NCBI GenBank assembly: GCA_009787915.1
Contig: WQSK01000004.1
Coordinates: 1-40,846, forward strand
Reading direction: 5' to 3'
DNA: 40,846 bases
DNA from: Bacillota bacterium
Lineage (GTDB): Bacteria > Bacillota > Clostridia > Christensenellales > UBA1242
A model generated the notes under the pieces. The model searched no databases, was not told the DNA's origin, and saw nothing but the letters and a program-made list of their open reading frames with translations. Below, piece by piece: positions 40,101 through 40,846 of this stretch; within the stretch, counting starts at the first letter, position 1, and the number at the start of each line of letters is the position of its first letter. The translations under genes were made by a program, and so were the position numbers.

Positions 40101-40846
40101 ATGAACAAAGCAGTAATCTACGCAAGGTACAGTTCCAACAACCAAACGGAACAGTCGATTGAAGGACAGGTTAAAGTCTGTGGGGAATTTGCCCAACGAC
40201 AAAATCTCGCCATTGTAGGCGAGTATGTTGATCGTGCTATGACGGGGACTAATGACAAACGTCCTGAATTTCAACGCATGATTTCGGACAGCAAACAAGA
40301 AATATTTGACGTGATTTTGGTGTATAAACTTGACCGATTTTCTAGGGACAAATATGAAAGTGTGGTTTATAAACGACAACTTAAAGAAGCAGGCGTTAAG
40401 GTCGTGTCGGCAACGGAAGCCATAGCGGACTCGCCAGAGGGCATTTTGTTAGAAAGTGTCATAGAGGGTTACAACCAGTTCTATTCAGTGGAACTCTCTC
40501 AGAAAATTAAACGTGGCAATCAAATCAATCTTGACAAGGGGAACTGGACTGGCGGAATTGTGACGTATGGGTACAAGGTTGTTGACAAGAAAATTCAAAT
40601 TGATAAACCCAAAGCCGAAATTATGAAAAAGATTTTTTCAGACTATGCAAGCGGAAAACCTAAGAAAGAGATTTGCAAAGAACTTAACGAAAAAGGTATA
40701 CGCAATAGAAGTGGCGAGCCTTGGAGTGTCACAAACATTTACCACAACTTGAAAAACAAAAACTACATCGGAATACTTGAACGTCATGGTGTTGAATACA
40801 CCAACATATACCCCAGGCTTATCGACGATAAACTTTTTGAAGAAGT
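40101..40846 (+). CDS. Large serine recombinase, N-terminal part (runs off right edge)
   Basis: 248 codons are visible from ATG 40101, behind an AAAAGGAG Shine-Dalgarno. Resolvase-type catalytic domain: YARYSSNNQTEQSIEGQ with catalytic Ser11, and LVYKLDRFSRD. The recombinase domain begins at about residue 150 (GGIVTYGYKVVDKKIQIDKPKAEIMKKIFSDY) and continues past the edge. Such enzymes integrate and excise phages and mobile elements at att sites. Together with rep it marks the region as an integrated mobile element. Confidence 0.93.
   Translation, partial: MNKAVIYARYSSNNQTEQSIEGQVKVCGEFAQRQNLAIVGEYVDRAMTGTNDKRPEFQRMISDSKQEIFDVILVYKLDRFSRDKYESVVYKRQLKEAGVKVVSATEAIADSPEGILLESVIEGYNQFYSVELSQKIKRGNQINLDKGNWTGGIVTYGYKVVDKKIQIDKPKAEIMKKIFSDYASGKPKKEICKELNEKGIRNRSGEPWSVTNIYHNLKNKNYIGILERHGVEYTNIYPRLIDDKLFEE

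Noticed and set aside
39892..40379. Complement-strand ORFs across the recombinase leader and start
   Set aside because: They run antisense to the recombinase and through the nested hairpin; no start signals.
1..40846. tRNA, rRNA or CRISPR array
   Set aside because: No cloverleaf-like block with a CCA end, no rRNA-like stretch and no regularly spaced direct repeats were seen by eye; a covariance or repeat search was not possible.

Overview
The window reads as a chromosomal stretch of an uncultured Gram-positive bacterium, most likely a Bacillota/Clostridia-type lineage, with a mobile element at its right end. This rests on plsX, rpmF, scpA, scpB, a class-A S11 D-Ala-D-Ala carboxypeptidase, MurB, the MEP-pathway genes ispG/ispH, MnmE-UvrC-PfkA, moderate-to-low GC and very compact packing. 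No rRNA, tRNA or CRISPR array was seen. A species-level placement is not possible by eye.

Layout. 1-682: fragment of a polytopic membrane protein running off the left edge. 755-4989: gapA, a PHP phosphoesterase, an S51 peptidase, plsX with a small downstream gene, and rpmF divergent from plsX. 5075-8824: accessory-looking genes (a 762-aa acidic protein with a duplicated domain, an exported metallopeptidase, a 157-aa unknown) plus two members of a long-palindrome repeat family. 8825-13828: PMCA-type Ca2+ P-type ATPase, two unknowns, an XRE regulator, scpB. 13871-18498: an operon-like run M50 protease-scpA-histidine phosphatase-S51 peptidase-murB-HD hydrolase with ATGA overlaps. 18511-24776: a third palindrome repeat, S11 carboxypeptidase, MFS transporter with coupled histidine phosphatase, membrane protein, pfkA and uvrC. 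24778-34201: mnmE, a 1-TM protein, an unusually large FtsH, an unknown, two tandem HD paralogs, ispH-ispG and a helical unknown.

34202-40846 is a mobile island, apparently integrative and mobilizable: serine recombinase (running off the right edge), structured DNA, a HUH rolling-circle Rep, a HaeIII-type (GGCC) methyltransferase/endonuclease pair, and a three-gene cassette of GHKL ATPase, STAS-like DUF4325 protein and two-TM protein. That cassette sits beside a restriction system, resembles a partner-switch regulator coupled to a membrane effector, and is the best candidate for an undescribed (defence-like) system.

The second strong signal concerns expression. At many chromosomal genes on both strands a sigma-A-like -10 hexamer lies 5-7 nt before the start codon, often with a -35 at 17-18 nt spacing and no Shine-Dalgarno. 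The mRNAs would therefore begin at or within a few bases of the ATG/GTG, i.e. leaderless. Operon-internal genes and most island genes instead carry Shine-Dalgarno sequences. This pattern was used to choose several start codons here (ftsH, ispG, both HD genes, M50 protease, MFS, the 762-aa protein).
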